In this document: positions 33,649-42,444 of the stretch, one piece after another
How positions within the stretch are numbered: position 1 is the first letter of the stretch
Layout of the letters: the number at the start of each line of letters is the position of its first letter
Assembly: GCF_016862435.1 (NCBI RefSeq)
Contig: NZ_BOMY01000030.1
Location: 62,001 to 126,000, forward strand
Length of the DNA: 64,000 nucleotides
Reading direction: 5' to 3'
DNA from: Paractinoplanes tereljensis
GTDB lineage: Bacteria; Actinomycetota; Actinomycetes; Mycobacteriales; Micromonosporaceae
Translations under genes and position numbers: made by a program
The notes under the pieces: model-generated
What the model was told of the DNA's origin: nothing
Database searches by the model: none
What the model saw: only the letters and a program-made list of their open reading frames with translations

Positions 33649-36156
33649 GTGTCAACGCCAGCCGATCGTCCATCGTGGACATATCGGGAATTTCCGGCTG
33701 CTGCCACCGCGGCTTTGCTGTCCATGGGCGCCTACTGCCTGTCGCTGTTCGCGAACGGGACCTATCCGTTCGGGCCTGCCTCGCGCGCCGTCAACGACCT
33801 GGGCAACCAGTTCATCCCGTTCCACGCCGAGCTCTGGGACCTCGAACACGGCAAGGCCAGCGGCGACCTGTTCTTCAGCTGGAGCAGCGGCTACGGAACG
33901 TCCTTCCTGCCCGACTTCTTCTCGTTCCTGGCCAGCCCGTTCTCCTGGCTGGTCGGCCTGTTCCCGCGCGACCTGCTCGACCTGCCGGTCTTCCTGGTCA
34001 CGCTGCTCGGCCTGGGCCTGGCCGCGGGGCTGATGACGGTCTTCCTGGGCCGGCTGGCACCGGGCTCGCCGTGGTGGCGGATGCTGCTCGGCGTCGGGTA
34101 CGGCCTGTGCGGCTGGGTGATCAACGACGCGTTCGCCGACCCGATGTGGCTGTGGGGCCTGGCCGCGTTGCCGGCGCTCTGCATCGCGGCCGACTGGTGC
34201 CTGCAGGAACGGCACTGGGTTCTCGGCACGCTGATCGTCACGGCCGCCTGGCTGGGCAACTTCTACACCGCGGCGATGGTCACCATCGCCGCCGCGCTGA
34301 TCTTCCTGGTCCGGTTCCTGCTCACCCGGTTCTCCTGGGCGGTGTTACTCCGGGCCGGCTCGATGACCCTGGTCGGCGTACTCCTGGCCGCTCCGGTGAT
34401 CATCGTTTGTGGCCTGGCCAGCAACGGTGCGCAGCCCCCGCCGCCGATCGACTTCCGCGGCGCCCCACCCCTGCTGGACGTCCTGGGCCAGTTCCTGCCC
34501 GGCGGTAAGTCCCTGGTGTCCGCCCCCAACATCCTGATCGGACTGTTCGGCCTGCTCCTGGTGGCGGCGTATCCGTTCCATCGGGGCGTGCCCGGCCGGG
34601 AGCGACTGGCCTGGATCGGCCTGCTGGTGCTGGTCATGCTGTCGTTCTTCTGGCGGCCCACCATCCTGCTGTGGCACGGGCTGGCCATCCCGAACGGCAG
34701 CCCGTACCGCGCCGCGTTCGTCTTCAGCGGCATGCTCACCATGGTCGCGTGGCTGTCGCTGGCCCGGCGGCCACGGGTAACCGCCCTGCTTGCCGGGGCC
34801 CTCCTGGTTCTGCTGCTCCTGGTGCTCGCCCGGAACACCACGGCCGTGCGGCCGTCGACCTGGCGGAGTGTGCTGATCGGCGGCCCGCTGATGCTGGGCG
34901 CGCTGGTCCTGCTACTGCGGGCGAACACCGCCCGGTGGCTGCGAACCGGTTCGGCCGCCGTACTGGTCATCGCGGTCTTCTTCGGCGCCGCCTACTCCAC
35001 CTACGTGGCCGACGCGGTCCGGAAGGACATCCCGTTCTTCGACCCGCACCCCACCCTGCAGGATGCCGACGTCCGTAGGACGTTCGACGCCATCCAGGCC
35101 GCCCGCACCTGGCCGGCCGCGCGGGTGGAAACCGGCCCGCACAGGTTTGCCAACGGCGATCCGGCCTTGCTGCGGGCCGAGGGCTCCCGCTACTACGACA
35201 CGTACGTGATGGCCGAGACCTCGGAAGCGTTGCAGTCCCTGGGCATCTCGTGGACCTGGCGCGGCCGGCACATCCACAGCCCCACCGACCCGGTTACTCG
35301 GGCCCTGATGGCGGTCAACACGTATGTCGACGACGCCGGCCAGGTGGTCCCCGCCGGTCCCGCCGCACCGATGGTGACCGTCCACCCGGCCGACTCCGGG
35401 GGTAAGCCGTTCACCTCGGCCTTCGCCCGCCAGGAGGAGCTGCTCGGCGCCACCGTCTACGAGAAGCCGACACTGTCCTACACGGACGGCCCGGCGGCCA
35501 CCCCGACCGGCACCGGCTGGGAGGTCCCACCAACGCCGAAGGGCAGTCGCTGGACGACCTTCACCGCGACGTGTACGCCGGGCCGAGAGGCCTACTTCTA
35601 CACGCCCTGGTTCGCCGGGGTGGTCCGCAGTCCCCAGAAGGAGATCTCGTTCGTCGCGGTCGAGCCGATGACCAGTAACCCGATGCGGTCGCTGGGCACG
35701 GTCCCGGCCGACGGGAAGGTCAAGCTGGAGATGTGGACCTCCAAGCCGCAGGTGCTGCCCGGGCCGGTGCTCGGTTGCCTCGACCACGCTGCGTTTACGG
35801 CGGCGGTCGAGCGGCTCCGAGCCACCGGGGCGACAAAGGTCGAGGCCGGCGGCCACACCCTCACCGCCACCCTCCCTGCCGGCAGCACCGGGACAGCGGT
35901 GCTGGCCGTGCCCGCCACCAAGGGCTGGACGTGTGAGGGAAAGCCACCGACCTCGTACTACGGCTTCATCGGCGTGCCGTTGAGAGACAACGAGACCAGC
36001 GTGAAGTGCTCATTCGAACCGCCCGGCCTACGCGTCGGCCTGGCCATCGCCGGCATCGCCCTGATCGCACTGCTGGCCGTGCCGATCACGGTCACCCTGC
36101 GGAAGCGGCGAAGGGCTTCTCCGGCGGCCACTGACCCCGAGGCGGTGAATGCGTGA
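33649..36156 (+). CDS. YfhO-family integral membrane protein
   Basis: The 835-residue protein has about 12 membrane helices within residues 20-470, a large extracellular region (about 475-790), and a final helix (about 800-820). The sequence DLGNQFIPFHAELWD after the first helix is a YfhO/GT-C-like signature; YfhO proteins act in glycosylation of cell-envelope polymers such as lipoteichoic acid in Firmicutes. Function in actinobacteria is not settled. The GTG at 33649 follows GGGGTGGGGGAA. The stop overlaps the start of the next gene (GTGA), so translation is coupled. Confidence 0.85.
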   Translation: MSTPADRPSWTYREFPAAATAALLSMGAYCLSLFANGTYPFGPASRAVNDLGNQFIPFHAELWDLEHGKASGDLFFSWSSGYGTSFLPDFFSFLASPFSWLVGLFPRDLLDLPVFLVTLLGLGLAAGLMTVFLGRLAPGSPWWRMLLGVGYGLCGWVINDAFADPMWLWGLAALPALCIAADWCLQERHWVLGTLIVTAAWLGNFYTAAMVTIAAALIFLVRFLLTRFSWAVLLRAGSMTLVGVLLAAPVIIVCGLASNGAQPPPPIDFRGAPPLLDVLGQFLPGGKSLVSAPNILIGLFGLLLVAAYPFHRGVPGRERLAWIGLLVLVMLSFFWRPTILLWHGLAIPNGSPYRAAFVFSGMLTMVAWLSLARRPRVTALLAGALLVLLLLVLARNTTAVRPSTWRSVLIGGPLMLGALVLLLRANTARWLRTGSAAVLVIAVFFGAAYSTYVADAVRKDIPFFDPHPTLQDADVRRTFDAIQAARTWPAARVETGPHRFANGDPALLRAEGSRYYDTYVMAETSEALQSLGISWTWRGRHIHSPTDPVTRALMAVNTYVDDAGQVVPAGPAAPMVTVHPADSGGKPFTSAFARQEELLGATVYEKPTLSYTDGPAATPTGTGWEVPPTPKGSRWTTFTATCTPGREAYFYTPWFAGVVRSPQKEISFVAVEPMTSNPMRSLGTVPADGKVKLEMWTSKPQVLPGPVLGCLDHAAFTAAVERLRATGATKVEAGGHTLTATLPAGSTGTAVLAVPATKGWTCEGKPPTSYYGFIGVPLRDNETSVKCSFEPPGLRVGLAIAGIALIALLAVPITVTLRKRRRASPAATDPEAVNA

Positions 36157-37211
36157 GGTTCGCTCTGGTTGGTTTTGGTTTCCGGGCGGCGGCGATCCAC
36201 CAGGTCTCGCTCGCGCTGCCGGAGTTGGAATGCGTCGGCGCGGTGGTGCGGGAACCAGGCCGTCGTGAACTGCCGGTTCTCGCCTTCGGAGATCTCGCCG
36301 GATGCATCCGCGACGCCCGGCCGGACTTCCTGGTCATCGCCGTCCCGCGCAGCGCGGCCCCGGCGATCGTCACCGAGGCCGTCGCGCACGGCCTGCCCGT
36401 GCTGACCGAGACCCCACCCGCCGCCGACCTACCTGGCCTGCGGGAACTCTGGTCGGCCGTCGGCGCGTCCGGCCTGGTCCAGGTTGCCGAGCAGTACCTG
36501 CTGATGCCCGCGCACGCCGCCCGGCTGGCCGCGGTGCGCTCCGGCATCATCGGCACCCCCACCCAGGTGCAGGTCTCGTCCACCCAGCAGCACCACGCGG
36601 TCTCGCTGATCCGCGGCTTCCTCGACGCCGGCCATGCCCCGGCGGTGGTCCGCGCGGTGCGCCCCGTCGCGCCCCTGCTGGATCCGCTGGACCGCCAGGG
36701 CTGGACCGACAACCAGGAGCTGAAGCCGGCCACCACGACCATCGCCACGCTCGACTTCGGCGAGGGCCGTTCCGGCCTCTACGACTTCACCACCGGCCAG
36801 ACCCGCAACCTGCTCCGCTTCCGCCGCCTGCTGGTCCGAGCCACCCACGGCGAACTGCACAACGACGAGATCCTGCACATGCCCGCGCCGCGGACCATCG
36901 CCCGCACGGCGCTGGCGCGCCGGCAGAGCGGCCACGACCTGGACCTGAGCGGCTTCGACACGGAGAACATCACGCTGGGCGGCGAGGTGCTCTACCGCAA
37001 TCGGTACGCCGGCCAGCGCTTCAACGACGACGAGATAGCCATCGCCGCACTGCTGGACGCGATGGCCAGTTGGGTGCGAGGCGAGGGCCCACCGCCATAC
37101 CCACTGGCCGAGGGCGCCCAGGACCACGTGCTCGCGCTGGCCATCGAGGAGGCCGCCGACACCGGAGAACCGGTCACCACGACCGTCGAGCCCTGGTGCG
37201 CCCCGGCCTGA
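36153..37211 (+). CDS. Gfo/Idh/MocA-family oxidoreductase-like protein
   Basis: The 352-residue protein has the N-terminal Rossmann domain (RFALVGFGFRAAAIHQ, then strands to VIAVPRSAAPAIVTEA) and a C-terminal alpha/beta domain of the Gfo/Idh/MocA type. Two hallmarks are altered: the third Gly of the dinucleotide loop is Ala/Arg in GFGFRAA, and the catalytic-site Lys of the usual E-K-P motif is absent (TETPPAADL). It may bind a nucleotide-sugar or cofactor without classical dehydrogenase chemistry. The GTG overlaps the stop of the YfhO gene, linking it to envelope sugar processing (inference). Confidence 0.8.
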   Translation: MRFALVGFGFRAAAIHQVSLALPELECVGAVVREPGRRELPVLAFGDLAGCIRDARPDFLVIAVPRSAAPAIVTEAVAHGLPVLTETPPAADLPGLRELWSAVGASGLVQVAEQYLLMPAHAARLAAVRSGIIGTPTQVQVSSTQQHHAVSLIRGFLDAGHAPAVVRAVRPVAPLLDPLDRQGWTDNQELKPATTTIATLDFGEGRSGLYDFTTGQTRNLLRFRRLLVRATHGELHNDEILHMPAPRTIARTALARRQSGHDLDLSGFDTENITLGGEVLYRNRYAGQRFNDDEIAIAALLDAMASWVRGEGPPPYPLAEGAQDHVLALAIEEAADTGEPVTTTVEPWCAPA

Positions 37212-37215
37212 CCCG

Positions 37216-37689
37216 TCAGCTTTCGGGGGTCAGCCGGAAGATCCGGATCTCGCGCCCGTCGGCGCGCTCGGCGTAGGCGGCGTACCCGGGCCAGACGCGC
37301 AGGGCCGTCTGCCAGAGCTGGTCCCGCTCGGCGCCGGTGACCAGGGCGGCGCGCACGCCGAGCTCGCGGTCGCGCACCGTCACCCGAGCGGCCGGCGTAG
37401 CGATAAGGTTCGCGGTCCAGGCCGGGTGGTTGGCTTGCCCCCAGTTCGAGCCAACCACGATGTAGTCGGAGCCGTCCCGGGCGTACAGCAGAGGTTGGGT
37501 CCGGGCCAGACCGGACCGACTGCCGGTGGTGGTGATCAACAGCGTAGGCAGCTCATGCTTGCCGATCACCGACCAGCGCCCACCGCTGAGCCGATACAGC
37601 CGCTTGTCCAGCGGCGTGACCAGCCGCCCGATGGCAGCAAACCAGCGCTGGTTACCAAGGCGCCGCAGGAGCGAGGTGTAGTGCGACAT
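37216..37689 (-). CDS. F420-type nitroreductase-family deazaflavin oxidoreductase (Ddn-like)
   Basis: The 157-residue protein of the DUF385/Ddn family has LPTLLITTTGSRSGLARTQPLLY, which forms the F420 phosphate/ring-binding region, and IVVGSNWGQANHPAWTANL, the hallmark of the family; the C-terminal helix carries WPGYAAYAERADG. Members use reduced coenzyme F420 to reduce quinones or xenobiotics. The gene is convergent with the Gfo/Idh gene, 4 bp between stops. Confidence 0.9.
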   Translation of the reverse strand: MSHYTSLLRRLGNQRWFAAIGRLVTPLDKRLYRLSGGRWSVIGKHELPTLLITTTGSRSGLARTQPLLYARDGSDYIVVGSNWGQANHPAWTANLIATPAARVTVRDRELGVRAALVTGAERDQLWQTALRVWPGYAAYAERADGREIRIFRLTPES

Positions 37690-37699
37690 CCGCTCAGTA

Positions 37700-37845
37700 T
37701 CACGCAGCGACTCGCAGGACCTCGGCCAGAGGGAGGTCGGCAGCGGTTGGCCCGAGCCGGTGCGGCAAGGGCGTCAGGAGCTGCCGGGCCCGTAAGCGAA
37801 GTCCAACACATGGCTCCAGCACACCCGCTGGGAGCGAGCCGTCAT
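37700..37845 (-). other. remnant coding-like stretch next to the pseudogene
   Basis: After the pseudogene stop the minus strand continues with a frame ending PHRLGPTAADLPLAEVLRVAA, which has a coding-like composition but no start codon or full domain. It may be the tail of another lost gene. The plus strand shows nothing convincing. Confidence 0.3.
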
Positions 37846-38259
37846 TTAGGTGGTGAGCAGGCGGCTGATGAAGCCGTCGTTGATGAGGCATTGGTAGGCA
37901 TCGAGGACGTCTTGGGGTACGTCTTGCGCGATGGCGAAGCCTTGTCGCGGATACTCGATGAACCGTTGCAGGAGTGATGTTCGGGCCGGTGTTTGTGGCA
38001 TGAGGTTCGACCAGGATCGCTTCGTTGGGTACGCCCAGTGCGCGTGCTTGGTCACCGAAGTAGACGGCTTCTCCGTGGGGGAACAGATCGGGCCGGATGG
38101 AGTTGACGGCGCCGGTGAAGACAATCGTGGGAAACAGCCGGCGTGGTATAGCTGCGCGGTGTAGGCGGGTACGCCGATGTCGTGGCTGCCGAGGCCGATT
38201 GCCACGTCGTAGTGTCGTAGCGGTTGGTGCAGGTGGTGGTAGTCACAGCAAGAGGGCAT
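37846..38259 (-). pseudogene. decayed YdcF/ElyC-type (DUF218) gene
   Basis: The N-terminal part reads YHHLHQPLRHYDVAIGLGSHDIG...YTAQLYHAGCFP, typical of the actinobacterial YdcF start. A one-base deletion near 38131 shifts the frame. In the shifted frame TIVFTGAVNSIRPDLFPHGEA and ILVEPHATNTGPNIT continue the family motif, then another shift near 37980 returns to the first frame, which ends LQRFIEYPRQGFAIAQDVP and LDAYQCLINDGF. A large middle part (roughly 70-80 residues in intact homologues) and the N-terminus are missing. Frame shifts plus internal deletion argue for a dead gene. Confidence 0.8.
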
Positions 38260-38331
38260 CGGTGATGGTATTCGGGAGTCGTTCGCTCACTCGGCCGACC
38301 CTGCACGCGCCGACCAGTAGGAGGATCGAAC

Positions 38332-38892
38332 GTGTCGTCTGATGCTGAGGGGCTCGCCGGCTTCGGGTACGAACTGGGCCTGTTGAAGCGCGTTCGGCGC
38401 TCTGGCTGGTGGCACGCCGGCGTGCGGGACCCCGAATCGGTCGCCGAACACACCATGCGCGCCGCCCAGCTTGCCGCGCTCATCGCTGCCGAGGAAGGCG
38501 CCGACCCTGCCCGGGCCGCGTTCCTCGCACTGTGGCACGACAGCCAGGAAACACGTACCGGTGACCTTCCCCATACCGCCACCCCGTACCTGGCCAAGCC
38601 CGATCCGCGGGCGATAACCGCCGACCAGACCGAGCGGCTGCCCGAGCGGTCACGAGAGATGGTTCGTGGTGCCGTGGACGAGTACGAGACGCGGGAGAGC
38701 CTCGAAGCCCGGTGCGCCAAGGACGCGGACAAGTTGGAGATGTTGCTGCAAGCGATCGAGTACCGGGATATCGGCGTTACGCGTACGGCCGGTTGGATCG
38801 AGTCGGCACGCAAGGACCTCTATACCGAGACCAGTCGCCGGATCGCCGAAGCGGCTGTCAGCCTCTCGCCACTCTCTTGGCGTGACCGCTGA
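38332..38892 (+). CDS. HD-domain hydrolase (YfbR/HDDC2-like 5'-deoxynucleotidase)
   Basis: The 186-residue HD-superfamily metal-dependent phosphohydrolase has SVAEHTMRAA near residue 35 (first His), LWHDSQETRTGDLPH near residue 62 (HD and downstream ligands) and KDADKLEMLLQAIEY near residue 128 (last Asp). This order and the length match the YfbR/HDDC2 group, which dephosphorylates deoxyribonucleoside 5'-monophosphates. The gene sits just after the decayed YdcF locus; its 3' end overlaps the convergent HAD gene by 35 bp. Confidence 0.88.
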   Translation: MSSDAEGLAGFGYELGLLKRVRRSGWWHAGVRDPESVAEHTMRAAQLAALIAAEEGADPARAAFLALWHDSQETRTGDLPHTATPYLAKPDPRAITADQTERLPERSREMVRGAVDEYETRESLEARCAKDADKLEMLLQAIEYRDIGVTRTAGWIESARKDLYTETSRRIAEAAVSLSPLSWRDR

Positions 38893-39541
38893 TCACTTCC
38901 AGGATTGCGCCCATCGGCAGGTCGGTGGCGCTGGGCAGGAGCAGGTCGGCGGCGGTGAAGCGGGCGTGGTCGGCATGCGGGTTCGGCACGGCTACGCAGT
39001 GCAGGCCAGCCGCTTGGGCTGCCGCCACGCCGTGTGGAGTGTCCTCGAAGGCGATCGCCTCGGCGGCGGGCAGGCCTAGCCGGTCCAGCGCCAAGTGGTA
39101 GACCGCCGGGTCGGGCTTGTGTTCGGCTACCTCCTCGCCGGTGGCCAGGACCTCGAAGCGGTCACGCAGGGCGGCCTGGTCGAGCATCGGGCCTACGTGG
39201 CTCAGTGGGGAACTGCTCGCCACCGCCAGCCGCAGGCCCAGCTCGGCGGCCTGGTCCAGCCAGTCGACGATGCCGGGGAACGGCTGCAGGGCCGCGTTCA
39301 GGCCGGCCCGGTGCTCCATGCGCAGGGTGTGGCTGGACTCGCGGTCGTAGGCCGGGCCGACCGCTGCCGCCAGCGCTACGTAGCGAGGCTCGTTCGCGTC
39401 GCCGCCGTGGCTGGCGAAGAAGGTGGTCGGATCCAGCTGCAGGCCGTGGCGCTGCCACTCCCAGCGCCAGCTGTCCAGCAGCGTGGTCTCCGTGTCCATC
39501 AGCAGGCCGTCGAAGTCGAAGATCAGCGCCTTGATCGTCAC
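38858..39541 (-). CDS. HAD-superfamily phosphatase
   Basis: The 227-residue HAD subfamily IA enzyme has motif I LIFDFDGLLMDTE (two Asp nucleophile/acid), motif II VASSS, motif III Lys in EHKPDPAVY and motif IV IAFEDTPHGVAAA. A four-helix cap lies between motifs I and II. This group includes phosphoglycolate phosphatase and beta-phosphoglucomutase-like enzymes acting on small phosphate esters; specificity cannot be inferred. Divergent from the HEAT-like gene at 39596 with 54 bp between starts. Confidence 0.92.
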   Translation of the reverse strand: MTIKALIFDFDGLLMDTETTLLDSWRWEWQRHGLQLDPTTFFASHGGDANEPRYVALAAAVGPAYDRESSHTLRMEHRAGLNAALQPFPGIVDWLDQAAELGLRLAVASSSPLSHVGPMLDQAALRDRFEVLATGEEVAEHKPDPAVYHLALDRLGLPAAEAIAFEDTPHGVAAAQAAGLHCVAVPNPHADHARFTAADLLLPSATDLPMGAILEVISGHAKRVARG

Positions 39542-39595
39542 GTCGCCAGTATTCCGGGGCGGCGGGTGCGGGTCTCAGGCGGCCATAATCCGTGG

Positions 39596-40993
39596 ATGGA
39601 TCTTTCGCGCCTGCGTGGGGTGGCTCGAAATCCGGCGGCGTCCCCGGCCGTGCTGCTGAACCTGTTGGAGCGGTGGCCGGTAGAGGCCGCTGATGCGCTC
39701 CGTGGCCGGGCTGAGCTTCCGGGCGTGGTTCAGGAGGCTATGCGGCGGCATCCGGAACGGCGGGTTCGGAGTTTCCTGGCCATGCATCGGGGAGTTGATC
39801 CGGTTATTCGAGCGGGGCTTCTCGATGATCCGGAGGAGTCGGTCCGGGTCAATGCGATCGGTAGTCCGAAACAGCGGCCACTCGACGACGAAACCGTGTC
39901 GCGGCTGCTGGATCGGGTCTTTACGGGATCGTTCCCGACGGGGCTGATGACCGAGGCGGAGGTCCGCAGCGAGATGTGGTTCGGCATCGCGGACTGCTGG
40001 CGGATCGCCCGCGTGCATCCGAACCCGAAGGTGCGGGCCTGGGTGGGCTGGACCGTTCGGGAGGCCGATGATCCGCTGCTGAGTGATCCCGATTCGGGGG
40101 TGCGGGCCGCGGCCGAGAAGGGTTTCGCCGACGCGCATCGCGCCCGGCAGCCCGAGGAACTGCCGGAACGGGTCTCCCGCGCCACCTCCTGGATTCTGCA
40201 GCAGCCGCTGTCGCGAGCCCTGGTCGAGCGGGTCCTCGAGCGCGGCGAACCGGAGGAGCTCCGATGGGTCGCGCGCAACGCGACCACCCCGCCGGATGCC
40301 GTGACGGTCCTGCTGTCGCACCCGGACGCCGAGGTGCGGGCGGGCGTCGCGGAACGGAATGACCTGACCGGGGAGCAGCTGTTGCGGCTCGTCGAGGACC
40401 CGGCGGTCGAGGTGCGCACCACGGTCTCCGTCCATCCGGGACTCAGCGAGGAGCAGCGGGCCGGCATCGACATCGACGCATCCTGGCCGGTGTACGACCG
40501 GTCGAACGCGGAGGCGCCGGTCGTGTGGGCGCGGTCGGTCAATCCGCTGCTGCGGCGCCGGGCGGCCGGCAATCCGGGGCTGCCGGCCGATATGATGCTG
40601 GCGCTCGCCGACGACCCGGACCCGGGCGTCCGGCTGATGATCGCGGACTGTCATGCGGAGACCGCACCGGCCGAGCTGTTGCTGCGCTGCTATCTGGAAC
40701 ATGACGGTCGCGGCCGGGATTGGCTCCGGGAGCATCCACGGTTCCCGGGCGGCGGCCTTGCCCGGTTCGCCGATCACGCTGATCCCGCCGTACGCAAGCT
40801 GGTTGCTCTTGATCCGGAGGCGGCGCCGGAGTTGATCGCGCGGCTGTTGGCCGACGCTGATCCTGGGGTTCGGAAGGTGATGGCCGCGTGCCCGCGGTTG
40901 CCGAGGGAGCGGATCGTGGCGCTGCTCGACGATCCGGCGCTGGGGGAGATCGCGGCGGCCAATCCCGCGCTGCCGGTGGAGTGCATGCGATGA
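39596..40993 (+). CDS. HEAT/LRV-like repeat protein (paralogue 1)
   Basis: The 465-residue protein is built of short helical repeats of the HEAT/leucine-rich-variant kind: repeated units such as HPDAEVRAGVAERNDLTGEQL, DPAVEVRTTVSVHPGL, DPDPGVRLMIADCH and HADPAVRKLVALDPEA, each with the D-P-x-x-x-V-R turn. No catalytic or membrane segment. Probably a protein-binding scaffold in the cytoplasm. The stop overlaps the start of a close paralogue (ATGA), so both are made from one message. The start ATG at 39596 follows a weak purine stretch. Confidence 0.8.
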   Translation: MDLSRLRGVARNPAASPAVLLNLLERWPVEAADALRGRAELPGVVQEAMRRHPERRVRSFLAMHRGVDPVIRAGLLDDPEESVRVNAIGSPKQRPLDDETVSRLLDRVFTGSFPTGLMTEAEVRSEMWFGIADCWRIARVHPNPKVRAWVGWTVREADDPLLSDPDSGVRAAAEKGFADAHRARQPEELPERVSRATSWILQQPLSRALVERVLERGEPEELRWVARNATTPPDAVTVLLSHPDAEVRAGVAERNDLTGEQLLRLVEDPAVEVRTTVSVHPGLSEEQRAGIDIDASWPVYDRSNAEAPVVWARSVNPLLRRRAAGNPGLPADMMLALADDPDPGVRLMIADCHAETAPAELLLRCYLEHDGRGRDWLREHPRFPGGGLARFADHADPAVRKLVALDPEAAPELIARLLADADPGVRKVMAACPRLPRERIVALLDDPALGEIAAANPALPVECMR

Positions 40994-42444
40994 GCCAGGC
41001 TTGGCTGTGCGGGCTGTTGCGGAATCCGGCGGTGTCTGAGGCCTTGTTGCTGGAATTGCTGGAACGGCATCCGGTGGCGATGGCTCGTGAGCTCTGGCGG
41101 CGGGACGAACTGCCGGTGGTGGTTCAAGAGACCATGTGGCGGCATCCGGCGTCGGGGGTTCGGGCGGCGGTGGCCGGGCATCGGTCGGTGGAGCCGCGGA
41201 TTCGGGAAGCGCTCGTTGACGATCCGGAGCAGTGGGTCGCGATCGCTGCGGGAGGTCGCCGGGATCAGCGTTCGATCGGGGCGGACGCGGTGCGGCGGCT
41301 GCTCGTCCGGATTTTCGACGGCACCTTCGACGAAATCCGGGGGCCTCGGGATGACGTGCTGTTCGACCTGTTGTCGGCGGAGGATGGGGTCCTTCGGATC
41401 GCCACCGGGCATCCGGACGTGCGGGTTCGCCGGTGGGCGGCCCGGTTCGCGATGGTGGACTCGCCGCTGCTGGGGGACAGCGACCCGGAGGTGCGGGCCG
41501 TCGCCGAGGCCACCGTCGCCGAGCGGCTTCGACTGCGGCAGCCGGGGGAACTGCCGGATCGGATCTGTCATGGCACCTGGTGGGTGTTGCAGCAGCCGAT
41601 GTCGGCCGAGCTGATCGACCTCGTCGTGGCGCGTGACGTGCCGGAGGAGCTCGGGTACGCCGCGCGGCAGCGGGGCTTTCCCGCTGATCTTGCGGCGACC
41701 CTGCTGGAGCATCCGCATGCCGAGGTGCGGGCGGGCGTCGCGCAACGAAAAGACCTGACCGACGAGCAGCTCCGGCGGCTTGTCGCGGACCCGGCCGTCG
41801 AGGTTCGCACGGCGGTCTCGGTGCATCCGGGGCTGACCGAGGAGCAGCGGGACCGGCTCGACGTCGATCTCACCCTGGACGTGCTCACGCCTTGGCACGG
41901 GGAGGTGTCGGCCGGGTGGGCGCGGTCGGTCAATCCGCTGCTGCGGCGCCGGGCGGCGGGCGGGCCGCCGCTGCCCGACGACCTGGTGGCGGTGCTGGCC
42001 GAAGACCCAGAACCGGGGGTACGGCTGATGACCGCGCTGCGTCAACCGGCCGCGCCTCCCGCGCTGCTGCTGCGCAGCTTCCTCGACCTCGACGGGGACT
42101 TCCGCCGGTTGGTCTCTCACTACCTGGTCGCCTGGGATCGGCTTCGGGAGCTTCCGCGATTCCCGGGCGGTGGCCTCGCCCGGTTCGCGGATCACGCTGA
42201 TCCCGCCGTACGAAAGCTGGTTGCTCTTGATCCGGACGCGGAGCCGGAGTTGATCGCCGGGCTGTTGGCCGACCGGGATCCTGGGGTTCGGAAGGTGATG
42301 GCCGCCTGCCCTCGGTTGGCCGCCGAGCGGATTGTGGCGCTGCTTGACGATCCCGAGCTGGGTGAGGACGCGGCGGCCAACCCCGCGCTAGACCTTGGGG
42401 ATCTTCTCGGTCGCCTCCAGGAGGAAGCGGATCAGCGCTCGTAG
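40990..42444 (+). CDS. HEAT/LRV-like repeat protein (paralogue 2)
   Basis: The 484-residue close relative of the upstream protein aligns over nearly its whole length (for example NPLLRRRAAG, FPGGGLARFADHADPAVRKLVALDP and DPGVRKVMAACPRL occur in both). Nucleotide identity is very high near the 3' ends. Paralogue 1 stops after ANPALPVECMR; here the frame runs on through DLGDLLGRLQEEADQRS, a tail that overlaps the opposite-strand gene by 57 bp. Start ATG overlaps the previous stop. Function is unknown; scaffolding is likely. Confidence 0.8.
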   Translation: MSQAWLCGLLRNPAVSEALLLELLERHPVAMARELWRRDELPVVVQETMWRHPASGVRAAVAGHRSVEPRIREALVDDPEQWVAIAAGGRRDQRSIGADAVRRLLVRIFDGTFDEIRGPRDDVLFDLLSAEDGVLRIATGHPDVRVRRWAARFAMVDSPLLGDSDPEVRAVAEATVAERLRLRQPGELPDRICHGTWWVLQQPMSAELIDLVVARDVPEELGYAARQRGFPADLAATLLEHPHAEVRAGVAQRKDLTDEQLRRLVADPAVEVRTAVSVHPGLTEEQRDRLDVDLTLDVLTPWHGEVSAGWARSVNPLLRRRAAGGPPLPDDLVAVLAEDPEPGVRLMTALRQPAAPPALLLRSFLDLDGDFRRLVSHYLVAWDRLRELPRFPGGGLARFADHADPAVRKLVALDPDAEPELIAGLLADRDPGVRKVMAACPRLAAERIVALLDDPELGEDAAANPALDLGDLLGRLQEEADQRS

